From a virus, in the IMG/VR virus record IMGVR_UViG_3300027734_000186, positions 1 through 34,738 of that record: a stretch of 34,738 bases of DNA; one strand, 5' to 3'. Below, piece after piece: positions 5,665-11,331 of this stretch (its first letter is position 1; each line of letters begins with the position of its first letter). A program made the position numbers and the translations under genes. A model generated the notes under the pieces. It had not been told where the DNA came from and made no database searches. It worked only from the letters and a program-made list of their open reading frames with translations.

Positions 5665-5928
5665 CTAAATTCTTTCTATGAAAGCGTTGTTTTTTGGCAC
5701 AAGCTCAGGCCATATCCAATGCCAACATTCTGGAAACATTTCTTGGCGTGTAATAAGCCCATGAGATTCTTTTTCTAGCAATGCTGCCAACATCATTAGT
5801 TTATCAACTGGAATGGTGCTATTGCGCCATTGGTATACCGCTTGTACGGTGACATTGGTTTTCATAGCCACTTTTTTAGCCCCACCAAGTAGCTCAATCA
5901 TTTGTTCTGCGGTAAATTTATTTTTCAT
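5665..5928 (-). CDS. Cro/YdaS-like transcriptional regulator
   Basis: An 87-residue protein with a helix-turn-helix at about 16-36 (GAKKVAMKTNVTVQAVYQWR) and the C-terminal block FPECWHWIWPEL. Small regulators with a helix-turn-helix followed by (Y/F)PxxWHxIWPEL are typical Cro or YdaS-like proteins of phages in Beta- and Gammaproteobacteria. It is divergent from the ERF operon and lies beside overlapping palindromes at 5983-6000, the likely binding site. No CI-type repressor with a peptidase domain is present, so the phage may be obligately lytic or may keep only half of a switch. Confidence 0.8.
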   Translation of the reverse strand: MKNKFTAEQMIELLGGAKKVAMKTNVTVQAVYQWRNSTIPVDKLMMLAALLEKESHGLITRQEMFPECWHWIWPELVPKNNAFIERI

Positions 5929-5956
5929 AGTAAGTTAAGTTTACCCTATTTGTTTT

Positions 5957-5986
5957 ATTTTAACGACACGCTTGCACTTTTTGTAA
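5957..5986 (-). promoter_or_regulatory. Candidate promoter for the Cro-like gene
   Basis: On the minus strand TAAAAT (5962-5957) matches five of six -10 bases. TTACAA (5986-5981) stands 18 bases upstream as a weak -35 box. The -35 overlaps the palindrome at 5983-5992, so the bound regulator would block this promoter and repress its own gene. Evidence is sequence match only. Confidence 0.35.
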
Positions 5987-6000
5987 ATTTACTTTAAAGT
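5972..6000 (+). promoter_or_regulatory. Early plus-strand promoter with overlapping operators
   Basis: TTGCAC (5972-5977) and TAAAGT (5995-6000) are spaced by 17 bases and form a fair sigma70-type promoter before the gene at 6042. The spacer and -10 hold two perfect 10-bp palindromes that share two bases: GTAAATTTAC (5983-5992) and ACTTTAAAGT (5991-6000). A Cro-like dimer bound here would cover the -10 and also the divergent promoter's -35. The palindromes are seen directly; promoter and operator roles are inferred. Confidence 0.5.
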
Positions 6001-6041
6001 AGAACTATAGCAATTTTGCTATGCCATTAAAGGGGAATTTT

Positions 6042-6236
6042 ATGGGTGAATTAAACCAATTAATGCTAGAGCATGAAGAATTTTTAGAGTCATCGCTCGA
6101 TGACATGGAATACGGTGGCGAGCTTACACAAGAGCAAGTCGACTGTATACGCCAGGCTTGTGGCAAACCAAAGCGCAATGTAGTCTTAAAAGAATTGTTT
6201 GATGACTTTGGCGCAATCTTTGGGGGTGCAAAATGA
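6042..6236 (+). CDS. Small acidic helical protein, first early gene
   Basis: A 64-residue protein starting MGELNQLMLEHEEFLESS, acidic and probably helical, with no recognised family. The ATG at 6042 is chosen over the in-frame ATG at 6021 because AAAGGGGA lies at the right distance before it. It heads the plus-strand early operon and overlaps the next gene by four bases (ATGA). As the first gene after the controlled promoter it may be a regulator or anti-host protein, but nothing in its sequence shows this. Confidence 0.7.
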   Translation: MGELNQLMLEHEEFLESSLDDMEYGGELTQEQVDCIRQACGKPKRNVVLKELFDDFGAIFGGAK

Positions 6237-6424
6237 AATCATTTTTAGAAATAAATGACTTTATTGGGCCTATAGAAATAAATTTTCGTGATTATATGGC
6301 AGCTAAAGCTATGCAAGGAATGATTGACAGTTCTATTGAATCAGGAGTGTCATTAGAGTTTATAGCTGAATCTGCTTACAGAATGGCTGACGCAATGATG
6401 GAGGCTCGCAATGAACCAATCTGA
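6233..6424 (+). CDS. Small helical protein, unknown function
   Basis: A 63-residue protein with the C-terminal pattern AYRMADAMMEARNEP, which is common in short phage proteins encoded before recombinase genes. GGGGGT precedes the ATG, which overlaps the previous stop. The end overlaps the ERF gene by 14 bases, and the ERF ribosome-binding site (GGAGG) lies inside it. No function can be given. Confidence 0.7.
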   Translation: MKSFLEINDFIGPIEINFRDYMAAKAMQGMIDSSIESGVSLEFIAESAYRMADAMMEARNEPI

Positions 6425-6833
6425 CTCTATTGCTAACCTTGCTTTAGCTTTATCTATCGTACAAGGAAAACTTACTTATGCGGTTAAAGACTCTGCTAAT
6501 CCTTTTTTTAAGTCTAGGTATGCTGACCTTGAGTCTGTTTGGGATGCTTGTCGTAGCCTTCTTTCTGAAAATGGGTTGGCAGTTTTGCAATTTCCAGGGG
6601 AATATTATGATGGGGCTATGTCCTTAACTACTATCCTAACGCACAAGTCTGGCGAATGGATAGGCCAAGAAGCATCTTTTCCTGTATCTAAACCTGACTC
6701 GCATGGATGTGCAAGTGCTGTGACATACATGAGAAGAATTTGTTTAGCAGCAGTAGTAGGAGTAGTACAAGCAGACGATGACGGTAATGCCGCTTCGTCA
6801 CCTAAACCAGTAGTAAAAGCAAAGGATATTTAA
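6411..6833 (+). CDS. erf: ERF-family single-strand annealing protein
   Basis: A 140-residue protein of the ERF family, whose members coat single strands and anneal them in recombination. Family blocks are visible: NPFFKSRYADLESVWDACR at 30-48, LTTILTHKSGEWIG at 72-85, and SAVTYMRRICLAAVVGV at 102-118 followed by DDDG. Strong GGAGG stands before the ATG. It is shorter than P22 Erf and ends soon after the core. It is encoded with an SSB-like protein and a Cas4/RecB-type exonuclease, which together form a complete exonuclease plus annealase recombination set. Confidence 0.88.
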   Translation: MNQSDSIANLALALSIVQGKLTYAVKDSANPFFKSRYADLESVWDACRSLLSENGLAVLQFPGEYYDGAMSLTTILTHKSGEWIGQEASFPVSKPDSHGCASAVTYMRRICLAAVVGVVQADDDGNAASSPKPVVKAKDI

Positions 6834-6835
6834 TC

Positions 6836-7084
6836 ATGGCTTATGTACCAAAAGAAGGCTCTGGGAGCTTATTTAAAAATGACCGCAAAACAACTGAAAA
6901 TCACCCAGATTACCAAGGTTCTATTATGGTCAATAACCGTGAACATTATCTTTCTGCGTGGGTTAAGGAAGGCGCAAAAGGCAAGTTTTTTAGCGTATCT
7001 ATTGGCAAAGAAAAACAACCTAAAGGCTTTACCGCTAAAGGTGCTGATGAAATGCCAAAAGACCTTGACGATGTCCCTTTTTAG
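6836..7084 (+). CDS. SSB-like protein with acidic SSB-type tail
   Basis: An 82-residue protein starting MAYVPKEGSGSLFKNDRKT, with beta-strand-rich middle (HYLSAWVKEGAKGKFFSVSIG) typical of short phage OB-like proteins of the DUF736 type. It ends PKDLDDVPF, very like the DDDIPF tip by which bacterial SSB recruits RecO, exonuclease I, PriA and others. It stands between ERF and the exonuclease, where a single-strand DNA-binding protein is expected. DNA binding is inferred; the tail is directly visible. It is much shorter than bacterial SSB and has no long linker. Confidence 0.65.
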   Translation: MAYVPKEGSGSLFKNDRKTTENHPDYQGSIMVNNREHYLSAWVKEGAKGKFFSVSIGKEKQPKGFTAKGADEMPKDLDDVPF

Positions 7085-7093
7085 GAGATAAGC

Positions 7094-7294
7094 ATGAAAA
7101 CCGCTATTAATGATGCTATCCAACAAAACATTGTTTCTATTCATACTGAGGAATACCATGTGGATGAAGAAAGACAGTTGATTTCTATGACCTTAGAAGG
7201 GTTGGTTGGTGTCATTAATACGGTTGTCAAAGCAGCGGCAGAAAAAGTAACAAACGAGGCTGAAAGAGCCGAAATTTTAAAGATGTGTAACTAA
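7094..7294 (+). CDS. Small helical protein between SSB-like and exonuclease genes
   Basis: A 66-residue, mainly helical protein, MKTAINDAIQQNIVSIH at the start and EKVTNEAERAEILKMC near the end. AGGAGA precedes the ATG, partly inside the stop of the SSB-like gene. No family is recognised. Its place inside the recombination operon suggests a partner of the exonuclease or ERF protein, but that rests on gene order alone. Confidence 0.65.
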   Translation: MKTAINDAIQQNIVSIHTEEYHVDEERQLISMTLEGLVGVINTVVKAAAEKVTNEAERAEILKMCN

Positions 7295-7315
7295 GATGCA
7301 AATAAGGGGATATTC

Positions 7316-8062
7316 ATGTCACAGCATTGGTATTGCGCCCAAACAGGCGCACCACGCTATACAACCATTGGCAAAAACGGTAAAGAAAGAAACACTACAC
7401 TTAGAGATGCCAAAGCAAACCCAGGTTCACTTGTCCCAAGCGTATCTACAATTAATGGACAATTATCAAAAGATGGCCTTAATACATGGTTGCAAACTGA
7501 AGCCATAAAAGCTGCCGCAGAAAACCCAAGGGGTCTGCAAGAAGAAGAAAAAGATTATGTAGCCAGAATATTAGAACTGGCAAAGCAAAAATCCCAAGAA
7601 GCCATGACTAGGGGTACTCTTATACATGACTTCATAGAAGCGTTTTACAACCAAGAATATATGCCAGAGATGCCTACCTATATCCGCAAGGTAGATGACG
7701 CCATAACAGCCCATTTTGGCACTCAGCTATGGATTCCTGAACAGTCTTTAGTTAACCAAGAAGGCTATGGTGGTAAATGCGATTTATATTGCAAAGCAAC
7801 ACATGACTTTGGTGGGGTCGTAATTGACTTTAAAACTACGGAAAAATCCCCTGGTGATTTAACACCCTATCTAGAGCATACACTACAGTTAGCAGCTTAC
7901 AGAGAGGTTTTAGCCCCTTCTGCACGATGCGCTAATGTTTACATTAATGGCACTACAAATGAAGTTGCCATTTACGAGCATAAAGAACAAGACATTAGAG
8001 ATGGGTATGAGATGTTTTTAGCCTTGCTCAAAATATACAAACTTAAAACTGGGTTAAACTAA
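7316..8062 (+). CDS. Cas4/RecB-type PD-(D/E)XK exonuclease
   Basis: A 248-residue protein with the RecB-nuclease motif series: H104 in RGTLIHDFIEAFY, D156 in GGKCDLYC, D171-F-K173 in VVIDFKTTE, and Q191xxxY195 in HTLQLAAYREVL. The Cas4 iron-sulphur cysteines are absent. AAGGGGA precedes the ATG. Phage enzymes of this type resect one DNA strand from an end, and the ERF protein then pairs the exposed strand. It ends the recombination part of the operon and is followed by a 320-base non-coding region. Confidence 0.85.
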   Translation: MSQHWYCAQTGAPRYTTIGKNGKERNTTLRDAKANPGSLVPSVSTINGQLSKDGLNTWLQTEAIKAAAENPRGLQEEEKDYVARILELAKQKSQEAMTRGTLIHDFIEAFYNQEYMPEMPTYIRKVDDAITAHFGTQLWIPEQSLVNQEGYGGKCDLYCKATHDFGGVVIDFKTTEKSPGDLTPYLEHTLQLAAYREVLAPSARCANVYINGTTNEVAIYEHKEQDIRDGYEMFLALLKIYKLKTGLN

Positions 8063-8066
8063 TCAA

Positions 8067-8278
8067 GAGGTGGTGGGTGTGCTATCCCCTTTGCACAACC
8101 ATACATCACGGAGTCCTGCCACCTCACCTTATTCGGGTCTGTGCATTTTCTGCCAGTTAAAGGTTTATAAACCGCCCATTCTTATTTTGGGCGTTAAGCC
8201 GTCAATGTAGGATGCAGTAATTGGGTACTTTTGCGGCTTTCTCGCCCATTGTCAGCAACTGCCAAATACAGCCCAATT
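8067..8278 (+). ncRNA. Candidate structured RNA with alternative stems
   Basis: The gap 8063-8382 has no convincing gene. Its first 216 bases hold many pairings: GAGGTGG/CCACCTC (8067-8125) enclosing GTGC/GCAC (8079-8096); CGCCCA/TGGGCG (8173-8193, 9-base loop); AAGCCG/CGGCTT (8196-8201 with 8234-8239); and AATTGGG/CCCAATT (8219-8225 with 8272-8278). The last two interlock as a pseudoknot. CGCCCATT also recurs at 8243-8250, so TGGGCG can pair with either copy. This could be an attenuator, a small RNA or part of an origin. No known RNA family is recognised. Confidence 0.4.
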
Positions 8279-8382
8279 TATATAAATACTTATATACATT
8301 TGCATAAATACAACACTTAGGGTTTTCACCTATATAAAAGTGCATGAAACTTTAAGAAACTGAATTTTTAAAGGGGAAAATC
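8279..8382 (+). promoter_or_regulatory. AT-rich leader with short direct repeats
   Basis: After the structured part the gap becomes very AT-rich. ATAAATAC occurs at 8282-8289 and again at 8304-8311, 22 bases (two helix turns) apart. TATATAAA at 8331-8338 is a possible -10 box for the gene at 8383, but no good -35 box is seen. The repeats might be protein-binding iterons; the region could serve as a promoter or an easily melted origin segment. Confidence 0.3.
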
Positions 8383-8568
8383 ATGGAAAAAGACGGTTAT
8401 CACATTTGCAGCGTATATATTGGCAACACTTCAGTTGACCTGTACGGCTACAACCAAGAGATAGAATACGCATACATTGGCGATGAAAACATAACAGAAA
8501 TGTTACATTACCTCGATGTTTGGCCTCAGGTTGAAGAATTGGCTGAAAACGAAAAGCCTTGGTCATAA
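8383..8568 (+). CDS. Small acidic protein, unknown function
   Basis: A 61-residue acidic protein rich in Tyr (SVYIGNTSVDLYGYNQEIEYAY is in part visible at 10-31). AAAGGGGA lies at the right distance before the ATG, the same signal used by the first early gene. It follows the structured gap and starts a second group of small plus-strand genes. Its stop overlaps the next start as TAATG. An inhibitor of a host protein is conceivable from size and charge, but no motif supports it. Confidence 0.65.
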   Translation: MEKDGYHICSVYIGNTSVDLYGYNQEIEYAYIGDENITEMLHYLDVWPQVEELAENEKPWS

Positions 8569-8828
8569 TGGATATTAGGAAAGTGTTTGAGGGGGAAGCC
8601 CCTTGTGATAAATGCGACCAAGCTCAAGATTGCAAAGAAAATGAATGGGCTTGTAGAGCGTTTTCTTTTTATGTATTAAATGGCAGATTTGAGGAATATA
8701 CAGTTAGGCAGCCAACCAGGTACATTTTTAACAAGGTGTTTAAAGAAGATGATACTGCCCTTAAAAATTACTTAAAATCTGTTAAAGCTAAAGAAGAAAT
8801 GGGGATACATGACCTCTTTGAAGAATGA
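8568..8828 (+). CDS. Small four-cysteine protein, possible zinc binder
   Basis: An 86-residue protein with CDKCDQAQDCKENEWACRAF near the N-terminus, giving a C-x2-C-x5-C-x6-C array that could hold one zinc or a cluster. The rest (FYVLNGRFEEYTVRQPTRYIF) looks alpha/beta. The start at 8568 overlaps the preceding stop (TAATG) and is preferred to the ATG at 8559. I do not recognise the family. Binding to nucleic acid or to a host protein is possible. Confidence 0.65.
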   Translation: MDIRKVFEGEAPCDKCDQAQDCKENEWACRAFSFYVLNGRFEEYTVRQPTRYIFNKVFKEDDTALKNYLKSVKAKEEMGIHDLFEE

Positions 8829-8991
8829 TATGTTTAAGATGTCTGGGCAAATTGACAGCGTTATAAAGATTAGCGGCACTACATTAGACGCTAAAAGACG
8901 CATAGTTTCTAACTTTAATCCATTGTTTTACATATTTGGGTATAAATTACAGCAAAAACCTTGGTTAACTTACGAGGAAATGTATGTTTAA
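8809..8991 (+). CDS. Small protein, unknown function
   Basis: A 60-residue protein with a basic middle (TTLDAKRRIVSNFNP) and an aromatic C-terminal half (LFYIFGYKLQQKPW). GGGGA lies four bases before the ATG at 8809, which overlaps the previous gene by 20 bases. An in-frame ATG at 8830 is a less supported alternative. The short hydrophobic stretch is not long enough for a sure membrane helix. No family recognised. Confidence 0.55.
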   Translation: MTSLKNDMFKMSGQIDSVIKISGTTLDAKRRIVSNFNPLFYIFGYKLQQKPWLTYEEMYV

Positions 8992-9139
8992 GCTATTCAT
9001 AGCGGTATTTTGGTTTATAGCGATTATGTTTTTAATGTGGTCGCATAGCGCACCTTCTACAGAGGTTTTTGCTTGTAGCGACCTTCCTAGTAATGCACCA
9101 GCAGATGTGAGGAATTTATGCAAATTGAAATTAAGATAA
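8984..9139 (+). CDS. Small membrane-anchored or secreted protein
   Basis: A 51-residue gene starting MFKLFIAVFWFIAIMFLMW, a strong N-terminal hydrophobic segment, followed by a short outer part with C31 and C46 (ACSDLPSNAPADVRNLC). The CSDLPxNAPxDVxxLC pattern recurs in tiny exported phage proteins. The two cysteines may form a disulphide in the periplasm. CGAGGAA precedes the ATG, which overlaps the previous stop. It runs 22 bases into the next gene. Confidence 0.65.
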   Translation: MFKLFIAVFWFIAIMFLMWSHSAPSTEVFACSDLPSNAPADVRNLCKLKLR

Positions 9140-9348
9140 CAAAAGAGCATAAAGATGGGTCAGCAGATGCAGCTGTTAACTTTGATAAAGAAGGGCTTGA
9201 GTTTTTAGTGCAAGAAGGCCTTATATCTGTATTAGAACAAGCAATAAAGCACAATAAAAACGCTCAAGAAGGCATTAAATTAAGAAAAGAGTTAGAGGTA
9301 GCCCATCATAAAAACGGCAAAGTAATCACTAAAAAGGTGAAATTATGA
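9118..9348 (+). CDS. Small protein, unknown function
   Basis: A 76-residue protein with two N-terminal beta strands (MQIEIKITKEHKDGSADAAV), an amphipathic helix (EFLVQEGLISVLEQAI) and a Lys-rich tail ending KKVKL. GAGGAA lies upstream within the preceding gene. Its stop overlaps the next start as ATGA. The layout resembles many short phage proteins of unknown role; no family is named. Confidence 0.65.
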   Translation: MQIEIKITKEHKDGSADAAVNFDKEGLEFLVQEGLISVLEQAIKHNKNAQEGIKLRKELEVAHHKNGKVITKKVKL

Positions 9349-9440
9349 CTATATTTATATCAGCTATGGCTTTAAGCGGAATAATAGCTTGGTCAATAAT
9401 GATTGTGATTGTTGTTCTAATTCACATGGAGAGCAAATAA
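9345..9440 (+). CDS. 31-residue single-pass membrane peptide
   Basis: A very short gene, MTIFISAMALSGIIAWS and onward, made almost wholly of one hydrophobic helix and ending HMESK. It starts in an ATGA overlap and stops in a TAATG overlap, so it fits exactly between its neighbours. That fit is the main reason to accept such a small reading frame. Function unknown. Confidence 0.55.
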   Translation: MTIFISAMALSGIIAWSIMIVIVVLIHMESK

Positions 9441-9646
9441 TGGATAACGATTACATTTACACGCCAACAGGCACAGACATTACGGTACGCTGGAGATTAA
9501 CTGGTTGGATTCCACCTTCTGAATTACCAGAATATTTGGCTAAATGGAAACACTTTCAAGAGCTGCCATTACGCAAATTAGATGACAATGCTAAAAAAGA
9601 GTACGAATTAGTAATGAAAAAAGCTAAAGTAATGCGTATTCGTTAG
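9440..9646 (+). CDS. Small protein, last gene of the plus-strand early block
   Basis: A 68-residue protein starting MDNDYIYTPTGTDITVRWRL and ending in a basic helix (KKAKVMRIR). The start at 9440 is fixed by a TAATG overlap with the membrane peptide gene; the in-frame ATG at 9389 lies inside that gene. It converges with the endolysin gene so closely that the two stops overlap (TTAG at 9643-9646). No terminator is seen between them. Family not recognised. Confidence 0.65.
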   Translation: MDNDYIYTPTGTDITVRWRLTGWIPPSELPEYLAKWKHFQELPLRKLDDNAKKEYELVMKKAKVMRIR

Positions 9647-10155
9647 CCGTTTTTAATCATATCTAGTGCTTCTTTTTCTTCTCTGTCTACCCTAGCAAGC
9701 CATCCCTTACCAAAAACAGGGAATGTTTTTAATGACTTGTAGTATTCACGCCTAGCGGTACAGAATTTCTCGATAAGATTTGCGCTAATACTGGCGGAAA
9801 TGAGTTCTCTTGTTCTAGGGCCAATAACTCCGTCAGGTACGCAGCCAATAGCAGACTGAAGAAGTTTAACGCTTCTTCCTGGGCCTGCGTTAACTGCCAT
9901 TGAAAATACAACAAAGTCGAGTCCCCTAGGTAATACTTCACAATATGCTGTTCTCCAATATTTAAGCTCATATAAGGGGGCTACATCGTCTTTGGTAAGG
10001 TTTTTCATGGTCTTAACAGAATGACCTACATATTCTTCCCAAACAGCCTTGGTGACCCCTAAATTTGTTTCACCACCAGGGTCGCTAGGATGATTAACCC
10101 AACCACCTTCAGACTGTAAAACTAAATCTAAACACTCTTGAAAATCATTTGCCAT
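9643..10155 (-). CDS. GH108-family endolysin (peptidoglycan hydrolase)
   Basis: A 170-residue protein with the glycoside hydrolase 108 signature SEGGWVNHPSDPGGETNLGV at 15-34; E16 is the expected catalytic acid. The C-terminal half (about 85-165) matches the usual peptidoglycan-binding domain of this family. There is no signal peptide, so release needs a holin, and a holin-like gene overlaps it upstream by 11 bases. It ends the late unit. The enzyme would cut the glycan strands of the host wall at lysis. Confidence 0.92.
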   Translation of the reverse strand: MANDFQECLDLVLQSEGGWVNHPSDPGGETNLGVTKAVWEEYVGHSVKTMKNLTKDDVAPLYELKYWRTAYCEVLPRGLDFVVFSMAVNAGPGRSVKLLQSAIGCVPDGVIGPRTRELISASISANLIEKFCTARREYYKSLKTFPVFGKGWLARVDREEKEALDMIKNG

Positions 10156-10543
10156 TCTTTTTATCCATAATCTTTTCTAATGTTCTGCCACCAAAGTACG
10201 CAGACATGATTAGCATACCCCATTGCCCAAGCAACTCAACATAAGCCTGTTTTACATTTAATTCAAATGCAGAAGATGTAGCAAATATAAAGTATCCTGC
10301 CAAAATAGCTATTAATGTCATTGGGCGAATATTCTTAGACAACCAAGAATCGCTTGACATATCTGATTGCCAGCGTTTTGTAATTTCTTGGGATTCAGCA
10401 ATATCAGCGTTAATTTGAGCTAACTCACCATTCTGTTGCATTTCCAACAATTTAAGTTTAGCTTGTTCTGCTTGTACAGGGTCAGGAAAGACTTTATCTA
10501 AAATCTTGCCACCAATGTCTAGTAATGCGGCTAATGGAAACAT
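10145..10543 (-). CDS. GTA-type holin (3TM family)
   Basis: A 132-residue protein with a charged helical N-terminus (PVQAEQAKLKLLEMQQNGEL), the family block RWQSDMSSDSWLSKNIRPMT at 57-76, and hydrophobic segments at about 74-90 and 103-120. This matches the holin family first noted in gene transfer agents. Canonical AGGAG precedes the ATG. It would form the inner-membrane lesions that let the adjacent GH108 endolysin reach the wall. Confidence 0.85.
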   Translation of the reverse strand: MFPLAALLDIGGKILDKVFPDPVQAEQAKLKLLEMQQNGELAQINADIAESQEITKRWQSDMSSDSWLSKNIRPMTLIAILAGYFIFATSSAFELNVKQAYVELLGQWGMLIMSAYFGGRTLEKIMDKKNGK

Positions 10544-10993
10544 TTAAAAAGCTCCTAAAACAAATTTAAGCCACAAAGTAACAATCAATGCAGCAATAAA
10601 ACACCATATTTGAACCCTTCTAACTGCTTTTAAATCATGCTGATATTCTTCATTTTCTTTGCGTTGCATATTTTCAATATCTAGCTTAATTTTTAATACT
10701 GCTTCCCACTCTTTTGCACCATATTTTTTTATAAATTCAGACTTTAATTTAAATTCTTCTTCAGTAATTAACCGTTTTTTTCTGTATTCTGCAAGGGCTT
10801 TATGTATTGCTAACTGCTTTTTTACTTCAGCTTCACGCTTGTTTATTTGTCTTTGTCTTGCTTGTCTTTGAGCAACATCCAATCCATCTTGCTGTATGTG
10901 TTCAATAGACTCAGACAGGCCCTTACTTGCAGCTCTGCTTGCTTCAATGCTGTCTGTAAGGCTTTTGACGCCTTCAGGTATTCCGTATGCCAC
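10544..10993 (-). CDS. Coiled-coil protein with C-terminal membrane anchor
   Basis: A 149-residue protein with a long charged helical region (about 40-122) and one transmembrane segment at about 127-148 (VQIWCFIAALIVTLWLKFVL). It is next to the holin gene. A tail-anchored coiled coil in a lysis group could be an antiholin or a spanin-like protein, but it has the anchor at the wrong end for an i-spanin and no lipoprotein partner is nearby. Function is left open. Confidence 0.7.
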   Translation of the reverse strand: MAYGIPEGVKSLTDSIEASRAASKGLSESIEHIQQDGLDVAQRQARQRQINKREAEVKKQLAIHKALAEYRKKRLITEEEFKLKSEFIKKYGAKEWEAVLKIKLDIENMQRKENEEYQHDLKAVRRVQIWCFIAALIVTLWLKFVLGAF

Positions 10994-10997
10994 ATTC

Positions 10998-11180
10998 TTA
11001 GCCCACCTTGATATGGCCTACGCCAGCAAGATAGGTAACCACTCCTATTGCTGCAACGCCAACAAACCAAAAAAACTTGGTAACAACAGACCTACCAACA
11101 GAGGTATAGACATTTTCAATAACTCTTTCTGTTACTTTTTCAACAATATCTTCTATTTCTTTGTCAGTTAGGTTAGGCAT
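10998..11180 (-). CDS. Small membrane protein of the lysis group
   Basis: A 60-residue protein with an N-terminal charged amphipathic helix (TDKEIEDIVEKVTERVIENV) and one transmembrane segment at about 33-54. It lies just upstream of the coiled-coil membrane gene and two genes before the GTA-type holin. It may be a second holin, an antiholin or a regulator of lysis timing. No family is recognised by eye. Confidence 0.65.
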   Translation of the reverse strand: MPNLTDKEIEDIVEKVTERVIENVYTSVGRSVVTKFFWFVGVAAIGVVTYLAGVGHIKVG

Positions 11181-11182
11181 GA

Positions 11183-11329
11183 TTAGGTTTTCTTTCGTAC
11201 AGTTTTCTTAGTTGCTTGTTTTTTAGCGGCTGGTTTTTTGGCAGCAGGTGGCTTAGCAACTGGTTTGTTTATTTCAAACTTTGGTTGCAAACCAAATTTG
11301 TCTAGTATCCATGTAAATGTAAAGTTCAT
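11183..11329 (-). CDS. 48-residue protein with histone H1-like Lys/Ala/Pro tail
   Basis: A short gene encoding MNFTFTWILDKFGLQPKFEI followed by a tail of KPAAKK-type repeats (residues 22-48: 12 Lys, 1 Arg, no acid). The tail resembles bacterial and phage H1-like or AlgP-like DNA-binding tails; the aromatic head may bind a virion or membrane partner. It fits between the S74 fibre gene and the small membrane gene with two- and three-base gaps. DNA binding is inferred from composition. Confidence 0.6.
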   Translation of the reverse strand: MNFTFTWILDKFGLQPKFEINKPVAKPPAAKKPAAKKQATKKTVRKKT

Positions 11330-11331
11330 AA

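Noticed and set aside
6843-7091. Plus-strand and minus-strand frames overlapping the SSB-like gene
   Set aside because: The frame at 6836-7084 has a good ribosome-binding site and a recognisable SSB-type C-terminus; the others look like out-of-frame translations.
8173-8193. CGCCCA/TGGGCG hairpin as an intrinsic terminator of the exonuclease transcript
   Set aside because: It is followed by TTAAGCCGTC rather than a run of T, and its loop is nine bases, so it is kept only as part of the structured region.
8381-8566. Minus-strand frame opposite the gene at 8383-8568
   Set aside because: No ribosome-binding site and no plausible context; the plus-strand frame has AAAGGGGA and coupled overlap with the next gene.
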